Part shown: piece by piece, positions 1 to 8,235 of the stretch
How the letters are laid out: each line of letters begins with the position of its first letter
Position numbering within the stretch: position 1 is the stretch's first letter
Assembly (NCBI GenBank): GCA_947494925.1
Contig: CANLWS010000013.1
Coordinates: 1 to 64,000, forward strand
Direction of reading: 5' to 3'
DNA from: an uncultured Alteromonadaceae bacterium
Lineage (GTDB): Bacteria; Pseudomonadota; Gammaproteobacteria; Enterobacterales; Alteromonadaceae
Length of the DNA stretch: 64,000 nucleotides
Program-made: the position numbers and the translations under genes
The notes under the pieces: model-generated
Database searches by the model: none
Seen by the model: the letters and a program-made list of their open reading frames with translations, nothing else
Told to the model about the DNA's origin: nothing

Positions 1-337
1 TGGCCTTTTTTTATGTCCGTTTGAAAGAAACAGCACATTGCAGCTCTTCGGGTTAATTAAGACAAAACTCAAACTGAGCCCATCCCTGGTAACGCACCCA
101 GACGCTACTTCCATGTAGCGTCGTGCAGCCGGGTGAAGCTGCGCTTCAAAGAGCATCTGGCTTTACCCATGCGAGATAGTAATCGAAGAAACGTCATACC
201 TGAGATGCTCTTGAGTGCGTTACGCAGAAACGGGGACCTCTGGGGTTGTTATCGGGCAATTAACCTTTTGTTTAGATTAAGCACAACACTATACGCATAT
301 TGAACGTATCACAGTGACAATCCCCTCTGATAGTCTT
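1..337. other. Intergenic stretch downstream of the TonB operon
   Basis: No gene is supported here. The stretch follows the 3' end of the minus-strand TPR gene and runs to the window edge. Its only clear structure is the nested inverted-repeat element at 91-221, listed separately. A 30-codon minus-strand reading frame overlaps that element (start near 199, stop near 107), but it has no convincing ribosome binding site, and its pairing pattern suggests structure rather than coding. No T-run terminator for the TonB operon is evident. Confidence 0.5.
91..221. repeat. Nested inverted-repeat element, possible structured RNA or small mobile repeat
   Basis: Outer arms AACGCAC (91-97) and GTGCGTT (215-221) pair perfectly. 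Inside them are a hairpin ACGCTAC/GTAGCGT (102-108 with 115-121), a second short stem GCAGC/GCTGC, and a 9-bp stem AGAGCATCT (150-158) with AGATGCTCT (203-211). A GGGT/ACCC pairing between the second hairpin loop and the region after 165 is also possible. The multibranched layout suits a folded RNA or a palindromic intergenic repeat. I could not match it to a known riboswitch or ncRNA family, and its core ends do not fit an integron attC site. Confidence 0.4.
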
Positions 338-1588
338 TCACATTGCAGCAGCTTTAAGCATGTTGAATTTGTTTTTCTCAGTAGTGATATAACTAATCCA
401 TTGCCCCGCTAATTTGGTACTTTTGCTGAAGGTTTTAGCTATTTCGCAGGCTTCTACCGCTTTATCAAATTGCTTCATATTGAATCGTGTCATACCAAGC
501 AGCAGCCAGGCTTCGCCTTTAAATTCTTCTTCGAGCCCTTTATCTAAAGATTGTAAAATCGATTTTTCAGCCTCTATCCACTGGGCACCGTCGAAGTGAA
601 GATAGGCCTTTTTGAGGTAGTTTTTCCCATCTGTGCTGTGTTTTGCAGCCTCAGCCAAAGCATCTATTGATTCTTGCTTATGAGCGGCGAGTCGCCATGC
701 TTGCGACAGCATTTCAAAATTACGTTGATTTTTTTCGAGTACGCCCTCTTTTATCGCTTTTTCCAGAATCAAAGCCCCTTTATAAGGGACTTTTTCAGAC
801 ATGTACAAACTCGCCAGGTTTCGGAGTTGCGAGCCTTCCGTAATGCGGCCATCTTCATACAAAGATTCCATTAACACCGTTTGTTTATTCAATTGGTCAA
901 GTTGTCCGTAAACTGATGCCAAATAAAGAATATAGGTTTGTTTGGGGTAGTGTTTAATAAGGAGTTCTAAAACGCCTGCCATTTCAGATAATTCTTTCAT
1001 TTCGTAATGAACCGCATTGAGTAATAAAAGTAAATTCTCATCAGGTGTTTTTTGTAATTGGTTAGCTGCTTCCAATCCTGCTAATGCTGCGCGTAAGGCG
1101 TTTTGCCATTCTTCAAGTTTATAATAAGCCTGCGCCAGCAGTGCATATTCAAGTTGATCCTTTTCTTCAGATATCTCAATCAATTGTTCACAATACTCTT
1201 TTGCCTTTTGATAATCTTCTTTGACCATACTTAGTTGCGCCAATGTCTTAAGAGTTTGCTTGTGCATCATTACCGGCATACCACCGGCGGATTCCAGGAC
1301 TCGAGCAAAAGACAAGTAGGCTTTTTCTTCCTCAGAGTTTCTGTAATAAATCGAACCTAACAATGTGTGGAGTTGGGCCTTTTCATATTTACTGGATCGC
1401 CTTTTCAGTCCTCCATTTATCACTTCTATGGCTTCTGGTGTATTTCCCTCTTCAACTAATTTGTTGGCATGTTCAATGTATTTAAAAACGGCTAAACTCA
1501 TAGCATAAGTTTTCTTATCTTTGCTATTCACTCCTAAAGACGTTAACAGAGCCAAAAGGAGCAGAATAAGCACTACATTTAGTTTCAT
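338..1588 (-). CDS. TPR-repeat periplasmic protein of the TonB system
   Basis: A 416-residue protein with an N-terminal signal peptide or anchor (about residues 1-22, hydrophobic LILLLLALLTSLG). The rest is almost entirely tetratricopeptide-like helical repeats (recurrent A..Y..L/AEEW..A patterns from about 30 to 400). The start ATG overlaps the tonB stop by 4 nt (ATGA), so it is the last gene of the DUF3450-TtpC-ExbB-ExbD-TonB operon and is probably translationally coupled. TPR proteins end TonB2/3-type operons in Vibrio and Shewanella relatives, where they are thought to aid TonB-dependent uptake. The exact partner is unknown. The TPR fold is clear; the role is inferred from position. Confidence 0.8.
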   Translation of the reverse strand: MKLNVVLILLLLALLTSLGVNSKDKKTYAMSLAVFKYIEHANKLVEEGNTPEAIEVINGGLKRRSSKYEKAQLHTLLGSIYYRNSEEEKAYLSFARVLESAGGMPVMMHKQTLKTLAQLSMVKEDYQKAKEYCEQLIEISEEKDQLEYALLAQAYYKLEEWQNALRAALAGLEAANQLQKTPDENLLLLLNAVHYEMKELSEMAGVLELLIKHYPKQTYILYLASVYGQLDQLNKQTVLMESLYEDGRITEGSQLRNLASLYMSEKVPYKGALILEKAIKEGVLEKNQRNFEMLSQAWRLAAHKQESIDALAEAAKHSTDGKNYLKKAYLHFDGAQWIEAEKSILQSLDKGLEEEFKGEAWLLLGMTRFNMKQFDKAVEACEIAKTFSKSTKLAGQWISYITTEKNKFNMLKAAAM

Positions 1589-2262
1589 TGCTGTTCGCCT
1601 CTTTTTTCAAACTCAAACTCAAACTCAAAGCGATTTTTAACGTTAGGGACTTCTATAGCTTCACCATTAATCACCCTTGGCTTGTATTTGAACTTTTTGG
1701 CCGCGGCGATTGAAGCGCTGGCAAAAACTCTTGGACATAGCCCCGGCACCATTTTGATATCTTTAGTTGCTCCTGAAGTGGTAACTGTGTATTCCACAGT
1801 GCATTCTCCCTCTATTCCCTCCACGGCAGCTTTTATCGGATAAGCTGGTGCAACTTTTACAATAGGTAAATATTCACCATCACCCGTACCGATGCCAATA
1901 CCACTAATGTCTACGTTCACCTGTTGAGAAGCAGTAGGTAGGGATACAGCCAGAGAAGCATCACTCATGCTCTGCTGATCAGTTTGTGGAGTGGGAGGCG
2001 CAGGGGGGGCCTGCTTGGTTTCCGGCCGCTTAGGTTTAGGCTTTTTCCTTTGTGAACTCTCTTCGCGCTTAACTCTTACAAAGTCTAAAAAATTTGCTTT
2101 AGCGCTCTCATCCAATTCATGCTGACTGAATTCTATTAGGATGTGCATAAATAGAGTTAGGGCCCCGGCGACTGCAATCCCGGCGACACTGGCCAATGTC
2201 ATTCTGAGGTAGAATCTATGGTCTGTGATTTGGTTGAGTATGGCGACTGGAGAGCTGTGCAT
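1585..2262 (-). CDS. tonB: Energy transducer TonB
   Basis: A 225-residue TonB-family protein that carries proton-motive energy from an ExbB/ExbD motor to outer-membrane receptors. It has one N-terminal membrane segment (about 22-44), a Lys/Pro-rich periplasm-spanning stretch (about 70-95, KKPKPKRPE then PPAPPTP), and a C-terminal TonB domain (about 130-225) with the usual PAYP start and VEGIEGECTVEYTV strand. It lies 3 nt after exbD and overlaps the TPR gene by 4 nt. The short linker resembles TonB2/TonB3-type proteins rather than the long E. coli TonB. The substrate cannot be told from sequence, because no TonB-dependent receptor lies in the window. Confidence 0.92.
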   Translation of the reverse strand: MHSSPVAILNQITDHRFYLRMTLASVAGIAVAGALTLFMHILIEFSQHELDESAKANFLDFVRVKREESSQRKKPKPKRPETKQAPPAPPTPQTDQQSMSDASLAVSLPTASQQVNVDISGIGIGTGDGEYLPIVKVAPAYPIKAAVEGIEGECTVEYTVTTSGATKDIKMVPGLCPRVFASASIAAAKKFKYKPRVINGEAIEVPNVKNRFEFEFEFEKRGEQQ

Positions 2263-2265
2263 AAC

Positions 2266-2676
2266 TTAACTTTTATCGGCTGCTAGTGCGATATCAAAAA
2301 CGCCCGCTCTGCGGGATGCATCCATGACTTTTACAAGGGATTCATTGCGTGACATTTTGTCAGCCTGGATCACGACAATTCCCTTTGGATTTTCGGCGTG
2401 TAAACGCTCAATGTTTGGCCGTAAGGCCCGAAAATCAACTTCTCGTCGGTTAATCCAGATTTTATTATTCGCATCAATTGCTATCAGGATATTGGCTTTT
2501 TCCTGCACAACGGAAGTCGACGCTTTGGGAGCGTCTACTTCGATGCCTGACAACTTGACGAAGGTCGCAGTAACGATAAAGAAAATCAACATGATGAACA
2601 CTACATCGAGCATGGGCGTTATATCTACACTGGCATCCTGCTCTTGTTGCGACTGGCTAAAGGTAAATTTATGCAT
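2266..2676 (-). CDS. exbD: Biopolymer transport protein ExbD/TolR family
   Basis: A 136-residue ExbD homologue and stator-motor partner of ExbB in the inner membrane. A short cytoplasmic N-terminus is followed by one transmembrane helix (about 22-43). Its start DITPMLDVVF places an Asp at residue 24, equivalent to the proton-carrying Asp25 of E. coli ExbD. The rest is a small periplasmic domain. The coding region overlaps the end of exbB by 8 nt, and tonB follows after 3 nt, so exbB-exbD-tonB form one tightly coupled unit. Confidence 0.93.
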   Translation of the reverse strand: MHKFTFSQSQQEQDASVDITPMLDVVFIMLIFFIVTATFVKLSGIEVDAPKASTSVVQEKANILIAIDANNKIWINRREVDFRALRPNIERLHAENPKGIVVIQADKMSRNESLVKVMDASRRAGVFDIALAADKS

Positions 2677-3268
2677 GTTTGTTCTCCTCAGCAGATGACT
2701 GTGAATACTCAGTATGTTCTTTGTTTATCAGAGGTGAATCGGGCTCCATTTTCAGGTGGTCTTGTAGGGAAAGTTTGAGCATATCCGCTTTGGTTACCAG
2801 GAAATTACTGATCATCAGCCCGGATATGGCAACAACCATGCCTGCCATAGTTGATACTGTGGCTTTGGAAACTCCGCCCGCCGTTGAGCGGGCGCTGTTA
2901 TTACCTGTGATGGCCAGAGCATCAAAAATTTCCAGCATGCCCATTACTGTGCCCAACAATCCAAGCAAGGGACACACTTTTACCATAGTGCGTATGAGTT
3001 CCAGATTTTTACTGGTTTCGCGATTAATGCGGCTTATTAGTAATTTGCGAAATTGCCACGCAAACCAGTCGGTTTTTACTTTGCGTTGTGACCAGAGCTT
3101 TATTATTACTGTTCTTTTGGCAGGGAATATCCAATACAAAAAAAGCAGCCTCTCCAAAATAAATCCCCACATCAAGGCGGCAATTATGATGATGAGCAAC
3201 AGAATATCGCCACCCAGCTCTAACATATCGCCAAACCATGGGAACAAGTTGTCAATAAAGGCCAGCAT
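2669..3268 (-). CDS. exbB: MotA/TolQ/ExbB proton channel family protein
   Basis: A 199-residue ExbB-type channel subunit. It has an N-terminal membrane helix (about 16-45), a cytoplasmic loop, and two C-terminal helices. These carry the family signature CPLLGLLGTVMGMLEIFDAL and the Gly/Ala/Thr-rich KATVSTMAGMVVAISGL stretch that lines the proton path. It is short like ExbB2 of Vibrio TonB2 systems. It starts 3 nt after the larger ExbB-like gene and overlaps exbD. This is the motor core of the operon. Confidence 0.92.
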   Translation of the reverse strand: MLAFIDNLFPWFGDMLELGGDILLLIIIIAALMWGFILERLLFLYWIFPAKRTVIIKLWSQRKVKTDWFAWQFRKLLISRINRETSKNLELIRTMVKVCPLLGLLGTVMGMLEIFDALAITGNNSARSTAGGVSKATVSTMAGMVVAISGLMISNFLVTKADMLKLSLQDHLKMEPDSPLINKEHTEYSQSSAEENKHA

Positions 3269-3271
3269 GAT

Positions 3272-4657
3272 CTATTTCACTTCACTTTCAGCTTGAAGGG
3301 CGATCAAGGCAACAGCTTCTTGTTCAATGATCTGTGAAATTTTTGTCGCTTTGCTACTTACCATGTTGTGCAGCAAGAGAGTGGGTATGGCCACGGTGAG
3401 ACCCAGTACAGTGGTCACTAGCGCCTGTGATATCCCGCCTGCCATCAACTTAGGATCACCAGCCCCAAACAAGGTAATAGCCTGAAACGTAATGATCATG
3501 CCTGTTACTGTTCCAAGCAATCCAAGTAACGGCGCCACAGCCGCACTGATTTTCAGAAAGGATAATCCTCGATTAATTTTCGGGAGTTCCCGCAATACTG
3601 CTTCGCCCAGCTTCAGTTCCAGAGATTCTATATGTTCTGTTTTATGCTCCTGGTAAACCTTAACAACCCTTCCTAGCGCATTGTCCGTAGGTGTATCAAG
3701 ATGCACCAGTTGCTTACGGATCTTGCGATCTTCCAAAATCAGGTGGACAAACCGACCAAGTGCCAGTAACACAACGATGAATCCTAAGGACACGATAACG
3801 TAGCCGATAATGCCGCCTTGTTGAACGCGTTCAAGTAAGTTTGGGGCAGCACCCAAAAGGGATATAAGCTGCCCACGTACAGGATCAATGGTGAAGGGAA
3901 TAATCTCACCAGATCCGTCTTCAATTGACCTGGCACCCGTCATATACCGGCTGGACGGTTGCCTGGGATACTCCACTATTCTGCCTGTTTCCGTGATCCT
4001 CTGAATATATTTTTCATCAGAAACAAGGTTGAAGGTGCCTATGCGTAACAAATCGGAAGCTACTTCCTGGCCGTTTTGCAATAAAACTGTTTGTTTCGAC
4101 TGAACAACCTTGCCCGATTCGGTAATTTCCCGTTGCAGTTCAAACCACAATGCTTCAATTTCTTCAACGGTCGGCAATTCAGTGGTCTGACCCATTTTCT
4201 GGGAAAATGCATTTAAGCGGTCGGAGCGTTGTGGGAAATGAATCTGAATTAGCGAATTATCAAATTGCCCTTGGGCATCGTTAGCAACCAGTTGCAAGAC
4301 GCCAAACAATTCTTTAAGTGACCCGAGCCGCTCCGTCAGCCGTTCCTCCAACAGGCCAATTTGCTGCTCATTTTCTTCAAATTGATTTTCGTGTTGTAAA
4401 CTAAGGGCTTCAGCTGCAGCACGTGCTCGTTTGGTTCTCGAAAGTATATTTTGCTGTTCCTGACGATTGCGCTGAAAGTCCTGTATTCGTTGGGCGTTGA
4501 TTTCCAGGTCTCTACGATGCCCTTGCTTCACTTTCTCCAACAATTCATCTACCGAAATACCAGATTCTTTTCCTTCTTGTGCATGTGCACAAGATGCAAA
4601 AGTCAGGAACAAAGCGAGGATGATGTTTGCCGTTATTGACGGGACAAAATGAGTCAT
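3272..4657 (-). CDS. TtpC-type ExbB-like protein with periplasmic coiled-coil extension
   Basis: A 461-residue protein combining an exported N-terminal region with a C-terminal MotA/TolQ/ExbB domain. Residues 1-26 are a signal peptide (cleavage near CAHA-Q). About 30-115 is charged, Gln/Glu-rich and coiled-coil forming. A membrane helix lies near 285-305, and the ExbB signature (APLLGLLGTVTGMIITF) near 370-390 is followed by the last two helices. The layout matches TtpC, the fourth essential component of Vibrio TonB2 systems. Its ATG overlaps the stop of the DUF3450 gene (TAATG). In TtpC systems the periplasmic part is thought to help TonB reach receptors; that role is carried over here by family resemblance. 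Confidence 0.85.
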   Translation of the reverse strand: MTHFVPSITANIILALFLTFASCAHAQEGKESGISVDELLEKVKQGHRRDLEINAQRIQDFQRNRQEQQNILSRTKRARAAAEALSLQHENQFEENEQQIGLLEERLTERLGSLKELFGVLQLVANDAQGQFDNSLIQIHFPQRSDRLNAFSQKMGQTTELPTVEEIEALWFELQREITESGKVVQSKQTVLLQNGQEVASDLLRIGTFNLVSDEKYIQRITETGRIVEYPRQPSSRYMTGARSIEDGSGEIIPFTIDPVRGQLISLLGAAPNLLERVQQGGIIGYVIVSLGFIVVLLALGRFVHLILEDRKIRKQLVHLDTPTDNALGRVVKVYQEHKTEHIESLELKLGEAVLRELPKINRGLSFLKISAAVAPLLGLLGTVTGMIITFQAITLFGAGDPKLMAGGISQALVTTVLGLTVAIPTLLLHNMVSSKATKISQIIEQEAVALIALQAESEVK

Positions 4658-5424
4658 TATCTTACCTCTATATTGGCGATTAGTGGCAGGGTGATTAGCT
4701 CAGGTGATATCTCTTCCCTGGCTATTTTGAGTCCTTTAGTAATATGCCGTTTGTACTGCCGTTCAGTAAGTGGTTGCCAGTTACGCGATGAATTATTCCA
4801 AAACCCTACTTGTTCCCCTGCAAGATCCCGGTACATCAGGCCAATTCTGCCAACTCTCAAAAAGTCTACTGCAAATTGAGTATCTTTGAGGTTGACCCTG
4901 CCTTTATATGACTCAATGGTATATCCAAATTCGTTTTCGATTTGATAGGCCTCAAATACTCTGCGGCATTTCTCTGACGTGGTGTATTCGGCTTTTTCTA
5001 AAAGGTCTCGAAGGCTGGTTACCCGGCTCATTCTCTCCTCGTAAAGAAAAGGCATATCTATGCTGATAAAGGTTTCCAATGCATCCACCATACGCACCAG
5101 TAGTGGCATAATCTGTCTTTCAACCAAGGTGGCATTGTTTATGGACTTATTGATTTTATCGATTTGCAATTGTTGATCATTCAGTTGCTTTTCGAGCATA
5201 GCGTTGTACATGTTCAGACCTTCGAGCAACTTCAGTTCATCCTGATATTCTTTTTCAATTTTCTGTATTTGTTCAGATGTATTGTCAACGGTTTGCTGAG
5301 CAGATTGGTTGTCCTGCAACCGTTTTAGACCGTCATCAACTAGTTGTTGAGATTTCTGCTGTGCCAACAATGGAAAGTGGAGGGCCATCAATAGACCTAG
5401 TAGCAATAGGTAGGTTTTAGTCAT
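4657..5424 (-). CDS. DUF3450 family periplasmic protein, first gene of TonB operon
   Basis: A 255-residue exported protein with a signal peptide (about 1-21, ending LLAQQ). A long helical, Gln/Glu/Lys-rich segment (about 25-110) is predicted to form a coiled coil, and a compact C-terminal domain with the RVGRIGLMYRDL and FWN motifs follows. This is the DUF3450 pattern found almost only upstream of ttpC-exbB-exbD-tonB operons. It is probably the promoter-proximal gene, with 170 bp separating it from the divergent ligase gene. Biochemical function is unknown. Its coiled coil and that of the TtpC-like protein could interact in the periplasm (inference). Confidence 0.82.
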   Translation of the reverse strand: MTKTYLLLLGLLMALHFPLLAQQKSQQLVDDGLKRLQDNQSAQQTVDNTSEQIQKIEKEYQDELKLLEGLNMYNAMLEKQLNDQQLQIDKINKSINNATLVERQIMPLLVRMVDALETFISIDMPFLYEERMSRVTSLRDLLEKAEYTTSEKCRRVFEAYQIENEFGYTIESYKGRVNLKDTQFAVDFLRVGRIGLMYRDLAGEQVGFWNNSSRNWQPLTERQYKRHITKGLKIAREEISPELITLPLIANIEVR

Positions 5425-5594
5425 TGGTTTTCTGTCTCTATTTGCCAGTCATAATTTAATAAATAGACCAGGAAAGGTATCGAAATCCAGCAATGTCGAA
5501 CCCATAAGTTGTTTTAGATCAGTAATTTGTTAATTAGGTAAAAAGCCAAGCATGCTTGCTGTAAGTAGGCAAGCAGAACGGAAGAACTGTTTTA

Positions 5595-7115
5595 TTGACC
5601 TGCATCAAGCCAATAAAGCTACACAATGACTATTCTGGATTTACAGCCCGCTTTCCTAGTACTCAAATGGGACAATTTTTTGATAAAGACAGCTTTACTG
5701 AAGCAGAACTGAGTGAATTTAAAATACGTTTACAACATCAAATTCACAAACTAGGGAAGATTTTATCTCGCCCGGGGTTTTCTGATGGACCAGCTTCCAT
5801 TGGTGCTGAACTTGAAATGTATTTAATAGATGAAAGCGGCTTACCTGTTTCAAAAAATGCTGAATTAATTGCACTTATGCAAGATCAACAGTTAACCGAA
5901 GAGCTCAATCAATTTAACCTCGAATTTAATTTGTCGCCTGTTAAAGCAAAAGGAAAACCCTTTTTAAAGATGGAACAAGAGCTCAAAAATTTGTTGGATA
6001 AATTGCAAACAAAAGCAGCGGGTGTTGGTACTCAGATTGTTCCAATCGGTATATTGCCGACCCTGAAAGCCAATCATTTGCAACGCCAGTATATGTCGGA
6101 TTTACCTCGCTATAGAGCGCTGACCAATCAACTTTCAGTATCAAAAGGAGAACCATTTTATGTGGATATAAATGGACGAGATTCGCTTAGAATGAGCTGT
6201 GATGAAGTCACGCTTGAGGGCGCTAATACTTCTTTTCAGGTTCATCTGAAAGTACCAGCGGATCGGTTTGCTGACATGTTTAATGCGGCTCAATTGATCA
6301 CACCTTTGGTCCTGGCAATATCTGCAAATTCGCCCACTTTTATGGGGCAATGTTTATGGCAGGAAACCCGTATCGCGCTTTTCAAGCAATCCATTGACAA
6401 TCGAATTCGTTCACTGACCCAGTGGCGCCAGCCTGCCAGAGTCTCTTATGGTCATGGTTGGCTAAGAAATGGTGCTTGGGAACTCTTTGCCGAAAATGTT
6501 GCGCTGTACCCACCAATATTACCTTACTTGTTTAAATCCGATGTTAAATTTGGTGAATTGAATCTACACCACGGCACAGTCTGGTCCTGGAACCGTGCCG
6601 TGTTTGAGCCAGCAGGAGAAGGGCACTTGCGTATTGAGTTCAGGGCATTTCCAGCAGGGCCCACCATCATTGATATGATGGCGAATGCAGCCCTTGCAAT
6701 AGGGTGGACCCAAGCGTTGTCGAAAGATATTGAAGGATATCTGGTAAAAATGCCCTTTCAGTATGCCGAATATAATTTCTATCGCGCCGCGCAAAAAGGA
6801 TTGGATGCTGAAATTCTGTGGCCCAAATCAGCACAGCACAAACTGACAGAATCAACGGCCTATGACGTGATTAAAGAGCTTTTACCCTTAGCAGCAGTTG
6901 GGCTTAGGGAGTTGCAGGTAGAAGAAAGTGAGATCAATCGTTTGATGGCTGTGTTACAGGCACGTCTGGCAAGCAGACAGACTGGATCACAATGGCAGCT
7001 AAACAGCTTACAAAACTACGAAAACATGCATACGCGAGATGCCTCCTTAGCCTTAATGTTGCGTGACTACGTTGAAAACATGATGTCCGGCATGCCTGTT
7101 TCCAGCTGGAAGTAA
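5595..7115 (+). CDS. Glutamate-cysteine ligase family 2 (GCS2/YbdK-like) carboxylate-amine ligase
   Basis: A roughly 506-residue ATP-dependent carboxylate-amine ligase of the GCS2 superfamily, which joins an acyl-phosphate intermediate to an amine as in gamma-glutamylcysteine synthesis. Evidence is the GAELEMYLID motif (Gly-x-Glu-Leu-Glu metal/ATP site, about residue 70), the Gln/His FQVHLKV strand, and the FRAFPAGPT stretch near 350. It is longer than YbdK (about 370 residues). The TTG start at 5595 is preceded by GGAAG; an ATG at 5667 (residue 25) lacks a clear ribosome site, so the start is uncertain. The next gene follows after 5 nt. True substrate unknown; this is not the classical GshA. 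Confidence 0.75.
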   Translation: MTCIKPIKLHNDYSGFTARFPSTQMGQFFDKDSFTEAELSEFKIRLQHQIHKLGKILSRPGFSDGPASIGAELEMYLIDESGLPVSKNAELIALMQDQQLTEELNQFNLEFNLSPVKAKGKPFLKMEQELKNLLDKLQTKAAGVGTQIVPIGILPTLKANHLQRQYMSDLPRYRALTNQLSVSKGEPFYVDINGRDSLRMSCDEVTLEGANTSFQVHLKVPADRFADMFNAAQLITPLVLAISANSPTFMGQCLWQETRIALFKQSIDNRIRSLTQWRQPARVSYGHGWLRNGAWELFAENVALYPPILPYLFKSDVKFGELNLHHGTVWSWNRAVFEPAGEGHLRIEFRAFPAGPTIIDMMANAALAIGWTQALSKDIEGYLVKMPFQYAEYNFYRAAQKGLDAEILWPKSAQHKLTESTAYDVIKELLPLAAVGLRELQVEESEINRLMAVLQARLASRQTGSQWQLNSLQNYENMHTRDASLALMLRDYVENMMSGMPVSSWK

Positions 7116-7120
7116 AGAAG

Positions 7121-8128
7121 GTGAACGGATTGAAATTAACCCATTATATTAATCCATCGCCAAGCCTGATTGGTCAAAACGCATTTGAATTCTTATCTTT
7201 TTTAGGGGGACCCGCTGTTATCCATATTGATGGAAAAGACAATTCTCGCTGCAGAGTAATTGTCACTTTGTTACACGGCAATGAACCTTCTGGTTTGAAA
7301 GCCGTGCATACTCTGATTAGTCAATCATTCTTGCCGGAAACTGCGGTTAAAATCATTATTGCCTCTGTTATTGCGGCGCACACAGAGCCAGTTTTCAGTC
7401 ATCGGATGTTAGCTGGACAACGTGATCTGAATCGGTGCTTTTCAGGCCAGGTTTCAGATTTGCAGGGACAGCTGGCGAAAGCAATCAAAGAGCAAATATT
7501 TGCCTTCAAACCAGAAGCAATAATTGACTTGCACAACACCTCTGGAAGTGGCCCCGCATTTTCAGTCAGTGTCGCCGACCACGCTGATAATTTAGCGTTG
7601 GCCTCGCATTTTACGCGGCGATTAATACACACTGACATTCGCTTAGGTTCAATCATGGAGCAAGATTTTGGTTGTCCTGTAATCACGGTTGAAGCCGGGG
7701 GGGCCCAGGATCAGGAAGCGGACCAGAACGCCCGTCTTGGGTTGCTCTCATTTTTGTCTGCCACTGACCCATTTGTGCTTCAACAAGAACTTGAGGTCTT
7801 GAACCATCCGAGACGGCTGGAAATTCGAGCAGACGCAACAATAGGATTTTCAGATAGCCCAGATCTAAGTAAACACATTACAATTTTGCAAGATGTGGAA
7901 AAGCTGAATTTTGGCGTTACTGAGGCATCTCAAATGCTCGGCTGGGTAGAACAAAACGGAAGAGGGCTTGAGCATTTTCAATTGGATGATCCAACCCAAA
8001 ATGTCAGCAGGTATTTTGGCCTGAAAAATGGGCAAATAACCACTAAGCAAGCTCTCAAACTCTTTATGGTTACCACCCGAGCCGACATTGCTAAATCAGA
8101 CTGTCTTTTTTATTTCGTTGAAGTTTGA
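7121..8128 (+). CDS. Succinylglutamate desuccinylase/aspartoacylase family zinc hydrolase
   Basis: A roughly 335-residue M14-like zinc hydrolase that cleaves N-acyl amino acids or similar amides. Zinc ligands fit His52 and Glu55 (HGNEPSG) and His138 (IDLHNTSGSG). The substrate-binding RDLNR is at 101-105 and the catalytic Glu is at 191 (TVEAGG). The GTG start at 7121 abuts an AAGAAGG sequence, so an in-frame TTG at 7130, with better spacing, may be the real start. It lies 5 nt after the GCS2-like ligase, so the two probably act on one metabolite, one making and the other cleaving an amide bond. Substrate is not predictable. Confidence 0.78.
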   Translation: MNGLKLTHYINPSPSLIGQNAFEFLSFLGGPAVIHIDGKDNSRCRVIVTLLHGNEPSGLKAVHTLISQSFLPETAVKIIIASVIAAHTEPVFSHRMLAGQRDLNRCFSGQVSDLQGQLAKAIKEQIFAFKPEAIIDLHNTSGSGPAFSVSVADHADNLALASHFTRRLIHTDIRLGSIMEQDFGCPVITVEAGGAQDQEADQNARLGLLSFLSATDPFVLQQELEVLNHPRRLEIRADATIGFSDSPDLSKHITILQDVEKLNFGVTEASQMLGWVEQNGRGLEHFQLDDPTQNVSRYFGLKNGQITTKQALKLFMVTTRADIAKSDCLFYFVEV

Positions 8129-8235
8129 TTCTTGCACAGCACGAATGTAATTACATTTTGATTAATTTTTCTGACTAGTTATTCTTTGTTGCTTGATTTA
8201 TGCTCGTCGCCCCAAAACTTTACTAAAAAAAAATA

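Noticed and set aside
91-221. Inverted repeat as an integron attC site
   Set aside because: Its ends (AACGCAC and GTGCGTTACGC) do not fit RYYYAAC/GTTRRRY core sites, and the arms do not pair continuously as in the attC at 25843.
24-349. Eleven-base match (CACATTGCAGC) at 34-44 and 339-349 as a direct repeat or insertion footprint
   Set aside because: Too short and one copy lies inside the end of the TPR gene; no flanking symmetry supports a duplication.
338-5424. Fur box before the TonB operon
   Set aside because: The 170-bp divergent gap was read on both strands and no convincing Fur palindrome was seen, so iron control is not claimed.
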